This document shows, in pieces, positions 1-7,668 of a stretch of 36,523 nucleotides of DNA (position 1 is its first letter; each line of letters begins with the position of its first letter). The position numbers were made by a program, and so were the translations under genes. Origin of the DNA: Bradyrhizobium cajani (GTDB lineage Bacteria; Pseudomonadota; Alphaproteobacteria; Rhizobiales; Xanthobacteraceae); NCBI RefSeq assembly GCF_009759665.1, contig NZ_WQNE01000055.1:1-36523 (forward strand). Direction: 5' to 3'. The notes under the pieces are model-generated. The model ran no database searches and was not told the DNA's origin. It worked only from the letters and a program-made list of their open reading frames with translations.

Positions 1-120
1 CGACCTGCTCCTCTCCAGAACCCCATCAGGCGACGGCCACAGCGCCGATCCCGTACAGAAGCACGTTCCCGGCGAGTGGATGACGCAAAAAGGGATTGAC
101 TAACCACCGCCCGTTACAGA
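1..120. other. Left edge, no supported gene
   Basis: No gene can be supported here. A plus-strand frame ending at 101-103 and a minus-strand frame ending near base 26 are both open at this edge, but neither has a recognisable domain, so they could be chance or the tail of a gene outside the window. Confidence 0.3.
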
Positions 121-202
121 AGCCCGGATGGAGCGTAAGCGAAATCCGGGGCCTGTCGCCGCCGAGGGACTTTCCCGGATTACGCTTCGCTCCATCCGGG
201 CT
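121..202. repeat. Dispersed intergenic palindrome upstream of dapD
   Basis: Two inverted arms, 121-150 (agcccggatggagcg...) and 174-202 (...cgctccatccgggct), are separated by about 23 bases. This 'cccggatggagcg/cgctccatccggg' element is a familiar intergenic repeat in Bradyrhizobium genomes. It lies about 130 bases before dapD and would fold into a long hairpin if transcribed. The bases between it and dapD (203-332) show only the dapD ribosome binding site. Confidence 0.75.
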
Positions 203-332
203 ACGAGGCAGACCTAGCCGTCATGCCCAGCGAAGGCCTTCGCGGGTGATGACGGTGAGGCCAAGCTTGACTCCTCCCCTCCAAATCCCGAAAAAGCGCC
301 CCAATCCGTCAAATTTCCTAGAGGAAATCCCG

Positions 333-1178
333 ATGTCCCTTGCAGCCCTCGAATCCACCATCAACAGCGCCTTCGACGCGCGCGACGGCATCTCGACCTC
401 GACCAAGGGCGAGGTGCGCGAGGCCGTGGATCAGGCGCTGGAGATTCTGGACAAGGGCGAGGCGCGCGTCGCCGAGCGCGGCAGCGACGGCAAGTGGAAG
501 GTCAATCAGTGGCTGAAGAAGGCCGTGCTGCTGTCGTTCCGTCTCAACGACATGGGCGTCATCCCCGGCGGTTCCGGCAAGGCGACCTGGTGGGACAAGG
601 TGCCCTCGAAGTTCGAAGGCTGGGGCGAGAATCGTTTTCGCGATGCCGGTTTTCGCGCCGTGCCCGGCTCGATCGTCCGCCGCTCGGCGTTCATCGCCAA
701 GAACGTCGTCCTGATGCCGTCCTTCGTCAATCTCGGCGCTTACGTCGACGAGAGCACCATGGTCGACACCTGGGCGACCGTCGGCTCCTGCGCGCAGATC
801 GGCAAGCGCGTGCACATCTCCGGCGGCGCCGGCATCGGCGGCGTGCTCGAACCGCTCCAGGCCGAGCCCGTGATCATCGAGGACGACTGCTTCATCGGCG
901 CCCGCAGCGAGGTCGCCGAAGGCGTGATCGTGCGCAAGGGCGCGGTGCTGGCGATGGGCGTGTTCCTGGGCGCCTCGACCAAGATCGTCGACCGCGAGAC
1001 CGGCGAGATCTTCATCGGCGAAGTGCCGGAATATTCCGTGGTCGTTCCCGGTGCCCTGCCCGGCAAGCCGATGAAGAACGGCCAGATGGGCCCGAGCACC
1101 GCCTGCGCCGTCATCGTCAAGCGCGTCGACGAGCGCACGCGCTCGAAGACCAGCATCAACGAGCTGCTGCGGGACTAA
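333..1178 (+). CDS. dapD: 2,3,4,5-tetrahydropyridine-2,6-dicarboxylate N-succinyltransferase
   Basis: DapD transfers succinyl from succinyl-CoA to tetrahydrodipicolinate in the succinylase branch of diaminopimelate and lysine synthesis (cytoplasmic). The 281-residue product has the family length. An alpha-helical N-terminal domain (about 1-100) is followed by a left-handed beta-helix of hexapeptide repeats (about 110-240), for example the stretches around VNLGAYVDESTMVDTWATVG and GGAGIGGVLEP. The start is the ATG at 333, preceded at a normal distance by AGAGGAA. The frame is open further upstream to base 96, but that extension runs through the repeat and does not look like protein. It is convergent with the response regulator gene that ends at 1228. 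Identification is secure. Confidence 0.96.
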   Translation: MSLAALESTINSAFDARDGISTSTKGEVREAVDQALEILDKGEARVAERGSDGKWKVNQWLKKAVLLSFRLNDMGVIPGGSGKATWWDKVPSKFEGWGENRFRDAGFRAVPGSIVRRSAFIAKNVVLMPSFVNLGAYVDESTMVDTWATVGSCAQIGKRVHISGGAGIGGVLEPLQAEPVIIEDDCFIGARSEVAEGVIVRKGAVLAMGVFLGASTKIVDRETGEIFIGEVPEYSVVVPGALPGKPMKNGQMGPSTACAVIVKRVDERTRSKTSINELLRD

Positions 1179-1227
1179 AGCGCGATGGGATTAAAGTTCG
1201 CGCCGCCAGCCGAACTTCACACCGTCA

Positions 1228-1899
1228 TCAGCCTGTGGGCGAGCCCTGCTTCCACTGGCCGCCCGCGATCTTCGCGGCAGCGATGACGGCCTGGGTGCGG
1301 CTCTCGACGCCGAGCTTTTGCAGGATCGCCGAGACGTGGGCCTTGATGGTGGCCTCGGAGACGCCGAGCTCGTAGGCGATCTGCTTGTTGAGCAGCCCCT
1401 CCGACAGCATCATCAGGACCCGGACCTGCTGCGGCGTCAGCGTCACCAGGCGATCGCGCAGGCGCGTCGTGTCGGGGTCGGCGGCGGCCGACAGGTCGGT
1501 GTCGGCCGGAACCCAGACGTCGCCCTCCATGACCTTGAGGATGGCGTCGCGCAAGGTCTCGACGCCGAACCGCTTCGGGATGAAACCGGAAGCGCCGAAA
1601 TCGAGCGAGCGGCGGATCGTGGCGCTGTCGTCGGAAGCCGAAACGATCACCACCGGAATCGCCGGATATTGCGCGCGCAGATAGATCAGGCCGGAAAAGC
1701 CGGAGATCCCGGGCATCGAGAGGTCGAGCAGAATCAGGTCGACGTCGGAGGTCTGTTCCAAAAGCCTGGTCAGATCCTCGAACGAGCCGGCCTCGTCGAT
1801 CCTGGCCGAGGTTAGGACACCCGCCACCGCCTGCCGCAGGGCATCGCGGAACAGGGGATGGTCATCGGCAATGACGAGATGAGTCGAGGGAGCGTTCAT
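1228..1899 (-). CDS. LuxR/NarL-family response regulator, orphan
   Basis: A 223-residue two-domain response regulator. The receiver domain (about 8-120) has the acidic pair at D12-D13, the phospho-acceptor D59 (LLDLSMPG) and K109 (SGFIPK). A C-terminal LuxR-type helix-turn-helix (about 150-215) contains LTPQQVRVLMMLSEG and NKQIAYELGVSEATIKAH. It would be activated by phosphorylation and bind DNA as a dimer. No histidine kinase lies next to it. The neighbours are dapD (convergent) and an MFS transporter (divergent, sharing the 1900-2206 intergenic region), so control of the transporter is possible but unproven. Its target and partner kinase cannot be read from the sequence. Confidence 0.92.
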   Translation of the reverse strand: MNAPSTHLVIADDHPLFRDALRQAVAGVLTSARIDEAGSFEDLTRLLEQTSDVDLILLDLSMPGISGFSGLIYLRAQYPAIPVVIVSASDDSATIRRSLDFGASGFIPKRFGVETLRDAILKVMEGDVWVPADTDLSAAADPDTTRLRDRLVTLTPQQVRVLMMLSEGLLNKQIAYELGVSEATIKAHVSAILQKLGVESRTQAVIAAAKIAGGQWKQGSPTG

Positions 1900-2206
1900 C
1901 GTTCTCTTGCTTCGATTCGCGCCGGACTGGCGAACAGCTGCCGCGGCACGTCAATTCTTCCCCGAGCGGCCGTGGCATGCAAGTGCACATTATCCCTTTG
2001 CTGCAAAGGGGTTAATCCCCGGCTTCACGGCTTGCGCGCCGGCGCCCGATACCGGAGCGTCAGGTGCGCGTCCGTGCGCAAGGCCGAAAGTCGTATTGGG
2101 GCGGGTTTCACGCCGATGTTACCTTGTCGTCAAGACCAGGGTTGATCCGGCATGTCCGGACGTCTGGGGCAGAGGAAACGCATTACATTTCGGGGAGCGA
2201 CTCAAC
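1900..2206. promoter_or_regulatory. Divergent intergenic region with tandem hairpins
   Basis: This 307-base gap separates the divergent response regulator and MFS genes and must hold both promoters. Two overlapping inverted repeats are visible: CCCTTTG-CTG-CAAAGGG at 1994-2010 and GGGG-TTAAT-CCCC at 2008-2020. Because they share GGG they cannot form together. They could be operators or mutually exclusive RNA structures. I see no clear -35/-10 pair. An SD-like GGGGAG (2193-2198) precedes the MFS start. Confidence 0.35.
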
Positions 2207-3871
2207 ATGTCGACAGTGGCTGTGTCTCAAGAAGGCGCGGGAGGAATGACGAAGGACGAACGTTTCGTCATTCTCGCCTCCTCGCTCGGTACCGTCTTCG
2301 AGTGGTACGATTTCTACCTCTACGGTTCGCTCGCCTCGATCATCGGTGCGCAGTTCTTCTCGGCCTATCCGCCGGCCACCCGCGACATCTTTGCGCTGCT
2401 GGCGTTCGCCGCGGGCTTCCTGGTGCGCCCGTTCGGCGCGATCGTGTTCGGCCGCATCGGCGACATCGTCGGCCGCAAATACACCTTCCTCGTCACCATC
2501 CTGATCATGGGTCTTTCGACCTTCATCGTCGGCCTGCTGCCCAACGCGGCGACGATCGGCATCGCGGCCCCGATCATCCTGATCGCACTGCGCCTCGCCC
2601 AGGGTCTGGCGCTCGGCGGCGAGTATGGCGGTGCGGCGACCTATGTCGCCGAGCATGCGCCGCACGGCAAGCGCGGCTACTACACCTCCTTCATCCAGAC
2701 CACGGCGACGCTCGGCCTGTTCCTGTCGCTGCTGGTGATCCTGTTCACCCGCACCGCGACCGGCGAAGCCGATTTCGCGGCGTGGGGCTGGCGAATCCCG
2801 TTCCTGGTCTCGGTGCTGCTGCTCGGCATCTCGGTCTGGATCCGGCTGCGCCTCAATGAATCGCCGATCTTCCAGAAGATGAAGGACGAAGGAAAGAGCT
2901 CGAAGGCGCCGCTGACGGAAGCCTTCGGCAACTGGCAGAACGGCAAGCTCGTGCTGCTCGCCCTGCTCGGCGGCGTGATGGGCCAGGGCGTGGTCTGGTA
3001 CACCGGCCAGTTCTACGCGCTGTTCTTCCTGCAATCGATCCTGAAGGTCGACGGCTATACCGCCAACCTGCTGGTCGCCTGGTCGCTGCTGCTCGGCACC
3101 GGCTTCTTCATCGTGTTCGGCGTCTTGTCCGACAAGATCGGCCGCAAACCGATCATCCTCGGCGGCTGCCTGATCGCGGCGCTGACCTTCTTCCCGATCT
3201 TCAAGATGATCACCACCAACGCCAACCCGGCGCTGGAGAAGGCCATCGAGCAGACCAAGGTCGAGGTGGTCGCCGATCCCGCGGGCTGCGGCGACCTGTT
3301 CAATCCGGTCGGCACCCGCGTCTTCAGCGCACCTTGCGACACTGCGCGTGCCTTCCTGTCGCAGTCGTCGGTCAAGTACGCGACCACGTCTGGCGCGGCC
3401 GGCTCCGGCGTGAAGGTCGTCGTCAACGGCAAGGACGTTCCGTACACGAACGCCAAGGACAGCAACCCGGCCGTGCTCGCTGCCGTGCAGGCGGCTGGCT
3501 ATCCGAAGGCTGGCGATGCAGGCATCGTGAAGATGGCGCATCCGTTCGACATCTTCCGTCCGCAGGTGGCGGCAGTCGTCGGACTGCTGTTCATCCTGGT
3601 GATCTTCGTCACCATGGTGTACGGCCCGATCGCCGCGATGCTGGTCGAACTGTTCCCGACCCGCATCCGCTACACCTCGATGTCGCTGCCCTACCACATC
3701 GGCAACGGCTGGTTCGGCGGCTTGCTGCCGGCAACCGCCTTCGCCATCGTGGCCTCGACCGGCGATATCTATGCGGGTCTCTGGTATCCGGTCGTCTTCG
3801 CATCCATCACCGTCGTGATCGGCTTCCTGTTCCTGCCCGAGACCAAGGACGTCGACATCAAGGCGACCTGA
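2207..3871 (+). CDS. MHS-family MFS transporter with large periplasmic insert
   Basis: A 554-residue inner-membrane transporter of the metabolite:H+ symporter (MHS) branch of the major facilitator superfamily. The N-terminal signature SSLGTVFEWYDFYLYG (about 25-40) and GRIGDIVGRK (82-91) are diagnostic of the branch, and about 12 membrane segments can be drawn. Usual family length is 420-450. The excess is a hydrophilic stretch of roughly 115 residues (about 335-450) between predicted TM9 and TM10, expected to face the periplasm, with two cysteines (C361, C377) that could form a disulfide. The start at 2207 follows GGGGAG at good spacing. The frame stays open upstream but reads as non-coding. 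Substrate is unknown; relatives carry organic acids, betaines or similar compounds. A terminator follows the gene. Confidence 0.9.
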   Translation: MSTVAVSQEGAGGMTKDERFVILASSLGTVFEWYDFYLYGSLASIIGAQFFSAYPPATRDIFALLAFAAGFLVRPFGAIVFGRIGDIVGRKYTFLVTILIMGLSTFIVGLLPNAATIGIAAPIILIALRLAQGLALGGEYGGAATYVAEHAPHGKRGYYTSFIQTTATLGLFLSLLVILFTRTATGEADFAAWGWRIPFLVSVLLLGISVWIRLRLNESPIFQKMKDEGKSSKAPLTEAFGNWQNGKLVLLALLGGVMGQGVVWYTGQFYALFFLQSILKVDGYTANLLVAWSLLLGTGFFIVFGVLSDKIGRKPIILGGCLIAALTFFPIFKMITTNANPALEKAIEQTKVEVVADPAGCGDLFNPVGTRVFSAPCDTARAFLSQSSVKYATTSGAAGSGVKVVVNGKDVPYTNAKDSNPAVLAAVQAAGYPKAGDAGIVKMAHPFDIFRPQVAAVVGLLFILVIFVTMVYGPIAAMLVELFPTRIRYTSMSLPYHIGNGWFGGLLPATAFAIVASTGDIYAGLWYPVVFASITVVIGFLFLPETKDVDIKAT

Positions 3872-3900
3872 TCGGAGGCGCCGATCTCAACCGATACGAA

Positions 3901-3932
3901 CCGGCCGCGGTCTCCGCGGCCGGTTTTGTTTT
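3901..3932 (+). terminator. Rho-independent terminator of the MFS gene
   Basis: A perfect 10-bp stem (ccggccgcgg / ccgcggccgg) with loop tct, followed by ttttgtttt, begins 30 bases after the MFS stop codon. Confidence 0.9.
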
Positions 3933-3997
3933 GTGCCGGAATCCTTCACGCGAACCGGCAACCGCTTCGCTCCAAGACGCTCTACTGACAAGACGCT

Positions 3998-4480
3998 CTA
4001 CTGATTGCTGCTGCCGATGAATTGCAGCACCACCTCGCGCCGGTGCGGGCGAGCGCGGTGCTCGATCAGATAGATCGCCTGCCAGGTGCCGAGCGCGAGC
4101 TTGCCGTTCAGGACCGGCACATGCAGTGAGGTCCCCGTCAGCATGGTCTTGACGTGCGCCGGCATATCGTCCGGGCCTTCGGTGTCGTGAGTCCAGCCTG
4201 CATCTGCATCGTCCGGTGCGAGACGCGCCAGCACCGTGGTGAGATCGACCAGCACGGAAGGATCGGCATTCTCCTGGATTGTCAGCGACGCCGAGGTGTG
4301 ACGGATGAACAGCGTCAGCGTCCCGTCCCGCGCATGAACGTCGGTGACGAAGTTCGCGGCGTCGCGCGTGAGGTCGATGAAGCTGCAGCCGGAGGTCTGC
4401 ACTGTCAGCGTCGCGGTGCTGACGCTCGTGGCGTGTACCGTCGATGGTGCCGAGCGGGTGACAGATCTGGCTGATGTCAT
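3998..4480 (-). CDS. YjbQ/UPF0047 family protein
   Basis: A 160-residue cytoplasmic protein of the YjbQ (UPF0047) family, whose members are annotated as secondary thiamine-phosphate synthases on the basis of weak complementing activity. The physiological role is unsettled. The family signature HTSASLTIQENADPSV starts at H61. Conserved histidines follow in WTHDTEGPDDMPAH, and the tail has KLALGTWQAIYLIEHR. The usual core is about 135-140 residues, so the first ~22 residues, rich in Ser/Thr, may be a lineage extension, or translation could start later; no strong SD settles this. It is convergent with the MFS gene, with the terminator between them. Confidence 0.88.
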   Translation of the reverse strand: MTSARSVTRSAPSTVHATSVSTATLTVQTSGCSFIDLTRDAANFVTDVHARDGTLTLFIRHTSASLTIQENADPSVLVDLTTVLARLAPDDADAGWTHDTEGPDDMPAHVKTMLTGTSLHVPVLNGKLALGTWQAIYLIEHRARPHRREVVLQFIGSSNQ

Positions 4481-4507
4481 GAACGGTCTCGACTAATCCA
4501 ACGCGGC

Positions 4508-4607
4508 CGTAGGGTGGGCAAAGGCGCAAGGCGCCGTGCCCACGTCTTCCTTCATCGTTGTAGAGGCATGCCGGGCACGGCGTAAGAGCGCCTTTGCCCA
4601 CCCTACG
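4508..4607. repeat. Dispersed intergenic inverted repeat
   Basis: The arms cgtagggtgggcaaaggcgc (4508-4527) and gcgcctttgcccaccctacg (4588-4607) are perfect inverted complements. Secondary complementary pieces (ggcgccgtgcccac / gccgggcacggcg) lie inside. This 'cgtagggtgggcaaaggcg' element recurs between genes in Bradyrhizobium. It sits between the yjbQ-like gene and the secreted coiled-coil gene. Confidence 0.85.
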
Positions 4608-4639
4608 ATAGCTCAACGCGTGGATAGCGCGGAGGGTCC

Positions 4640-5155
4640 TCAAATCTTCCCCGACACGTCCTTCTGCACGCGGTTGGCCATGTCGATCAGCCGGCGCCAG
4701 GCCTTTTCCAGGAACGACATCACCCGGTCGAGATCCTGGTCGCTCGGCAGCGGGATCTCGATCCGGCGCTCGCCCTCGGCGATCTTCGGCTCCGGCTTCT
4801 TGAGCGGAGCCGATTTCGGCAGCGGCTCGTCGATCTTGCCCGACACGGTCGCCCCCGCCGCGAGCTGGCCCTTCAGCTTCTCGACTTCGGCCTGGAGCCG
4901 GCCGATCTCGGCATCGAGCGCGGAACGTTCGTCGGGCACCGCATAGCAGGCCCAGCCGGCGCCGTTCTTGGTGCAAGTCGAGACCGTGCCGGTGCGGGTG
5001 TCGAGCCGCAGCACGCCCTCGGGGATCGGCGTCATGCTGTAGCGGCCGTTTTCGCCGTCGGGCGCGGACTGCGCGGCAACGAGGCCGCCGCCGACGGCCA
5101 TCACCGCGGCAAGCGCCGCAAGCCAAGCTGCTGTGGACGACGTCGCTGATCTCAT
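4640..5155 (-). CDS. Secreted hypothetical protein with coiled coil
   Basis: A 171-residue protein of no family I recognise. Residues 1-30 form a signal peptide (hydrophobic WLAALAAVMAVGGGLVAA, likely cleavage after an AQS/A region). A short segment with two cysteines (C61, C70: STCTKNGAGWAC) follows. Next come a charged heptad-like stretch (about 75-100, DERSALDAEIGRLQAEVEKL) typical of a coiled coil, a proline/lysine-rich linker, and a C-terminal amphipathic helix (about 140-165). It is probably periplasmic or attached to the envelope. It is divergent from the atp operon and shares the 5156-5511 gap. Function is unknown. Confidence 0.8.
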   Translation of the reverse strand: MRSATSSTAAWLAALAAVMAVGGGLVAAQSAPDGENGRYSMTPIPEGVLRLDTRTGTVSTCTKNGAGWACYAVPDERSALDAEIGRLQAEVEKLKGQLAAGATVSGKIDEPLPKSAPLKKPEPKIAEGERRIEIPLPSDQDLDRVMSFLEKAWRRLIDMANRVQKDVSGKI

Positions 5156-5418
5156 CGCACTCTCCGCCGCGCCGTCTGCGGCTGTCCTGCAATTCTACAC
5201 CCCGGCGAGACAATCCGCCGCCCAAAACGCACTGCTGACATCAACGATCGCCGCCATCGCTTCGATCCCCGCAAGCACGGCGAAATGGCGGCGGCCCAAG
5301 CCTATCCTGAGGACAGCTGCTGCGGTGCGGCGTCACGCTGTGTGCAGCGCTGCTGCGCACGCCAATATCATCAGATAAATCAGATACATAATGGAAAGCG
5401 ACGCAATCGTGACTTGGC

Positions 5419-5447
5419 TTGACTTGATTATAGGCCATCAGTATGGT
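5419..5447 (+). promoter_or_regulatory. Likely sigma-70 promoter of the F0 ATP synthase operon
   Basis: TTGACT (5419-5424) and TATGGT (5442-5447) are spaced 17 bases apart, about 65 bases before the atpI start and in an AT-richer patch of the 5156-5511 gap. The hexamers and spacing fit the housekeeping consensus. The rest of this 356-base gap shows nothing else I can name. Confidence 0.5.
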
Positions 5448-5511
5448 CCGCGCGGCTTTTGAGGGTGGCGGGCGTAATTTCCATTCAGCCGGCGTTTCGG
5501 GTCTTCGTTGC

Positions 5512-5886
5512 ATGACACAGGGCACGGGGCACGGGGAGAATGGGGATCGCGATAGATCGTCCGAGGAAGCTGCGCTTTCCGAACGGCTCGGAAAACTTAA
5601 TCAGCGGTTGTCCGAATATCGCGACCGCCGAAATAAGACCGAGCAACCCGCAGGTGACGATGGAGACGGAGCGGCCAGAGCCTCGGCGATGGCGCTTGGT
5701 TTCCGGTTATCTTCGGAGTTGGTCGCCGGCGTCGTTGTCGGAGCGGGGATTGGCTGGGGGTTCGACCGCTTGCTGTCGACGTCGCCTTTCGGATTCATCG
5801 TGTTCCTGCTGCTGGGCTTCGTCGCCGGGGTGGTGAATGTGGTGAGAACGGCGGGCGCGGGTCAAAACAGGCGCGGTGGTTCTTAA
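5512..5886 (+). CDS. atpI: AtpI, F0F1 ATP synthase assembly protein I
   Basis: A 124-residue small membrane protein. It has a charged N-terminal half with a helix around LSERLGKLNQRLSEYR, then two membrane spans (about 66-84, SSELVAGVVVGAGIGWGFD; about 91-111, FGFIVFLLLGFVAGVVNVV). This is the AtpI/AtpZ-like layout, and AtpI assists c-ring assembly in the inner membrane. It is first in the atpI-B-E-F'-F operon. The ATG at 5512 gives the usual N-terminus. The frame extends to 5443, but those residues overlap the likely promoter region. A 111-base gap with a hairpin separates it from atpB. Confidence 0.9.
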   Translation: MTQGTGHGENGDRDRSSEEAALSERLGKLNQRLSEYRDRRNKTEQPAGDDGDGAARASAMALGFRLSSELVAGVVVGAGIGWGFDRLLSTSPFGFIVFLLLGFVAGVVNVVRTAGAGQNRRGGS

Positions 5887-5912
5887 GCGATCCGCCCAGG
5901 AGAGGAATGATC

Positions 5913-5931
5913 GTACCGGCCTCGCCGGTAC
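5913..5931 (+). promoter_or_regulatory. Stable hairpin between atpI and atpB
   Basis: GTACCGGC-CTC-GCCGGTAC is a perfect 8-bp stem, followed directly by further self-complementary GC sequence (5932-5946). No U-run follows, so it is not a classical terminator. It may be an RNA processing or stability element that sets atpI against the downstream genes. Confidence 0.5.
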
Positions 5932-5997
5932 GGGCCGGCCCGGCCGGCAGACCGAGACCCGCCGGCATTGCCCGGCAGACCAAGAGATGCCGCGCTG

Positions 5998-6747
5998 ATG
6001 AAAATCGACCCGATCCACCAGTTCAACATCGAGCCTCTCTTCACCCTGGGCCATATCGGCAACCACACGATCGCCTTCACCAACTCCTCGCTCTACATGC
6101 TGGTGGCGGTTGCGATCATCTCGCTCCTGATGCTCGCGAGCGGCACGCAGCTGGTCCCCGGACGCCTCCAGTCGGTCGCCGAGATTTCCTACGAGTTCGT
6201 CGCCTCGACCATCCGGTCGACCGCCGGCGCGGAAGGCATGAAGTTCTTCCCGCTGATCTTCTCGCTGTTCATGTTCATCTGCGTCTCGAACCTGGTGGGC
6301 ATCATCCCCTACACCTTCACGGTCTCGAGCCATCTGATCGTCACCGCGGCGCTCGCGCTGCTGGTGTTCTTCACCGTCCTGATCTACGGCATCTACAAGA
6401 ACGGCCTGAAATTCTTCAAGATTTTCGTTCCCCACGGCGTCCCCGGCTACATCCTGCCGCTGGTCATGTTCATCGAGGTCCTGTCGTTCTTCCTGCGGCC
6501 GGTCTCCCACAGCGTCCGTCTCTTCGCCAACATGCTGGCCGGCCACATCGCGCTGAAGGTGTTTGCGGGCTTCGTCGCCATGCTCGGCTTCTCGCTCGGC
6601 GCCGTCGGCTGGATCGGCGGCGTGCTGCCGCTGGCGCTCACGGTCGCGCTGACCTCGCTCGAACTCCTGGTCGCGTTCCTCCAGGCCTACGTGTTCGCGA
6701 TCCTGACCTGCATCTACCTCAACGACGCCATTCATCCGGGACACTGA
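5998..6747 (+). CDS. atpB: F0F1 ATP synthase subunit a
   Basis: A 249-residue inner-membrane subunit that forms the proton half-channels against the c-ring. The essential arginine is R174 in SHSVRLFANMLAGH. Conserved polar residues follow in the last two helices (ELLVAFLQAYVFAILTCIYL). The length is normal for alphaproteobacteria. The ATG at 5998 gives the expected MKIDPIHQF N-terminus; an in-frame TTG at 5968 is less likely. It lies 53 bases before atpE in the F0 operon. F1 genes are not in the window, consistent with the split F0 and F1 operons of this group. Confidence 0.97.
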   Translation: MKIDPIHQFNIEPLFTLGHIGNHTIAFTNSSLYMLVAVAIISLLMLASGTQLVPGRLQSVAEISYEFVASTIRSTAGAEGMKFFPLIFSLFMFICVSNLVGIIPYTFTVSSHLIVTAALALLVFFTVLIYGIYKNGLKFFKIFVPHGVPGYILPLVMFIEVLSFFLRPVSHSVRLFANMLAGHIALKVFAGFVAMLGFSLGAVGWIGGVLPLALTVALTSLELLVAFLQAYVFAILTCIYLNDAIHPGH

Positions 6748-6800
6748 GCGGTCCGGGGAATTTCCACCCACAACCCAATCTTTCTTCCAAGGAGTCTAAA

Positions 6801-7031
6801 ATGGATCCGGCAGCAGCAAAACTTATCGGCGCGGGCATCGCGTGCATCGGCATGGGCGGTGCGGGCGTCGGCGTGGGCGTGATCTTCGGCAACTACCTCG
6901 CCGCAGCCGTGCGCAACCCGTCGGCCGCTCAGGGCCAGTTCGGCAACCTGATCTTCGGCTTCGCCGTGACCGAAGCGCTCGGCATCTTCTCGCTGCTGAT
7001 CGCGCTGCTGCTGCTGTTCGTTCCGCTCTGA
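6801..7031 (+). CDS. atpE: F0F1 ATP synthase subunit c
   Basis: A 76-residue proteolipid of the rotor ring, with two membrane helices joined by the polar loop AVRNPSA. The proton-carrying carboxylate is E58 in the second helix (FAVTEALGIF). Helix 1 carries the glycine-rich packing motif GMGGAGVGVGV. AAGGAG (6789-6794) is the best ribosome binding site in the operon, which fits the high c-subunit stoichiometry. Confidence 0.97.
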   Translation: MDPAAAKLIGAGIACIGMGGAGVGVGVIFGNYLAAAVRNPSAAQGQFGNLIFGFAVTEALGIFSLLIALLLLFVPL

Positions 7032-7096
7032 GGACGACGTTTTTCGCGCCGTTCCAGCCTCTGGGACGGCGCGCGTGACAGCAACAGGAGATCTCC

Positions 7097-7663
7097 ATGG
7101 CTGAGAGTCATGGCGGCGCAAAGGGTCCGGCGGCGGGCACCCACACCGAGGCTGACGGTGGTCACCACGGTGGCGGTTTTCCGCCGTTCGAGAGCAGCAC
7201 CTTTGCATCGCAACTGGTGTCGCTCGCGATCTTCTTCGTCGTGCTTTACGTGATCGTGTCCAAGCTCGCGCTGCCGCGCATCGGCGGTGCGATCGAGGCG
7301 CGCCAGAACAAGATCGAGGGCGACCTCGCCGAAGCGCAGAAGCTGAAGGACCAGTCCGACGCGGCGCTGAAGGCCTATGAAAGCGAGCTCGCTTCGGCGC
7401 GCACGCGGGCGCAGGCGATCGGCAACGAATCCCGCGACAAGGCGAATGCGCAGGCGGAAGCCGAACGCAAGACTCTTGAAGAGCAGCTGGCGACCAAGCT
7501 CGCCGAGGCGGAGAAGACCATCGCCTCGACCCGCACGGCCGCCATGAGCAACGTCCGCGGCATCGCGGCCGATGCGGCAGGCCAGATCGTGCAGCAGCTC
7601 ACCGGCGTCATTCCGGACGCTGCGGCGGTCAATGCCGCGGTCGACGCGTCCTTGAAGGGTTAG
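7097..7663 (+). CDS. atpF2: F0F1 ATP synthase subunit b'
   Basis: A 188-residue peripheral-stalk subunit. A poly-Gly/His N-terminus (about 1-30, GGHHGGGFPPF) precedes one membrane span (about 36-55, FASQLVSLAIFFVVLYVIV) and a long alanine/lysine/glutamate helix that dimerises with subunit b. Having both b' and b is typical of alphaproteobacteria and photosynthetic organisms. The extended Gly/His N-terminus and the order before atpF mark it as b' rather than b. AGGAGA lies 10-12 bases before the ATG. The gap to atpF is 5 bases. Confidence 0.93.
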   Translation: MAESHGGAKGPAAGTHTEADGGHHGGGFPPFESSTFASQLVSLAIFFVVLYVIVSKLALPRIGGAIEARQNKIEGDLAEAQKLKDQSDAALKAYESELASARTRAQAIGNESRDKANAQAEAERKTLEEQLATKLAEAEKTIASTRTAAMSNVRGIAADAAGQIVQQLTGVIPDAAAVNAAVDASLKG

Positions 7664-7668
7664 GCGAT

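Noticed and set aside
1..100. A possible membrane-protein tail on the minus strand
   Set aside because: The frame is open at the edge and reads plausibly, but it is too short, without a start or known motif.
2183..3697. A 504-codon minus-strand frame opposite the MFS gene
   Set aside because: It is the shadow of the transporter, with biased low-complexity composition.
5241..5525. A 94-codon minus-strand frame upstream of atpI
   Set aside because: It would run across the likely atp promoter and has no recognisable features.
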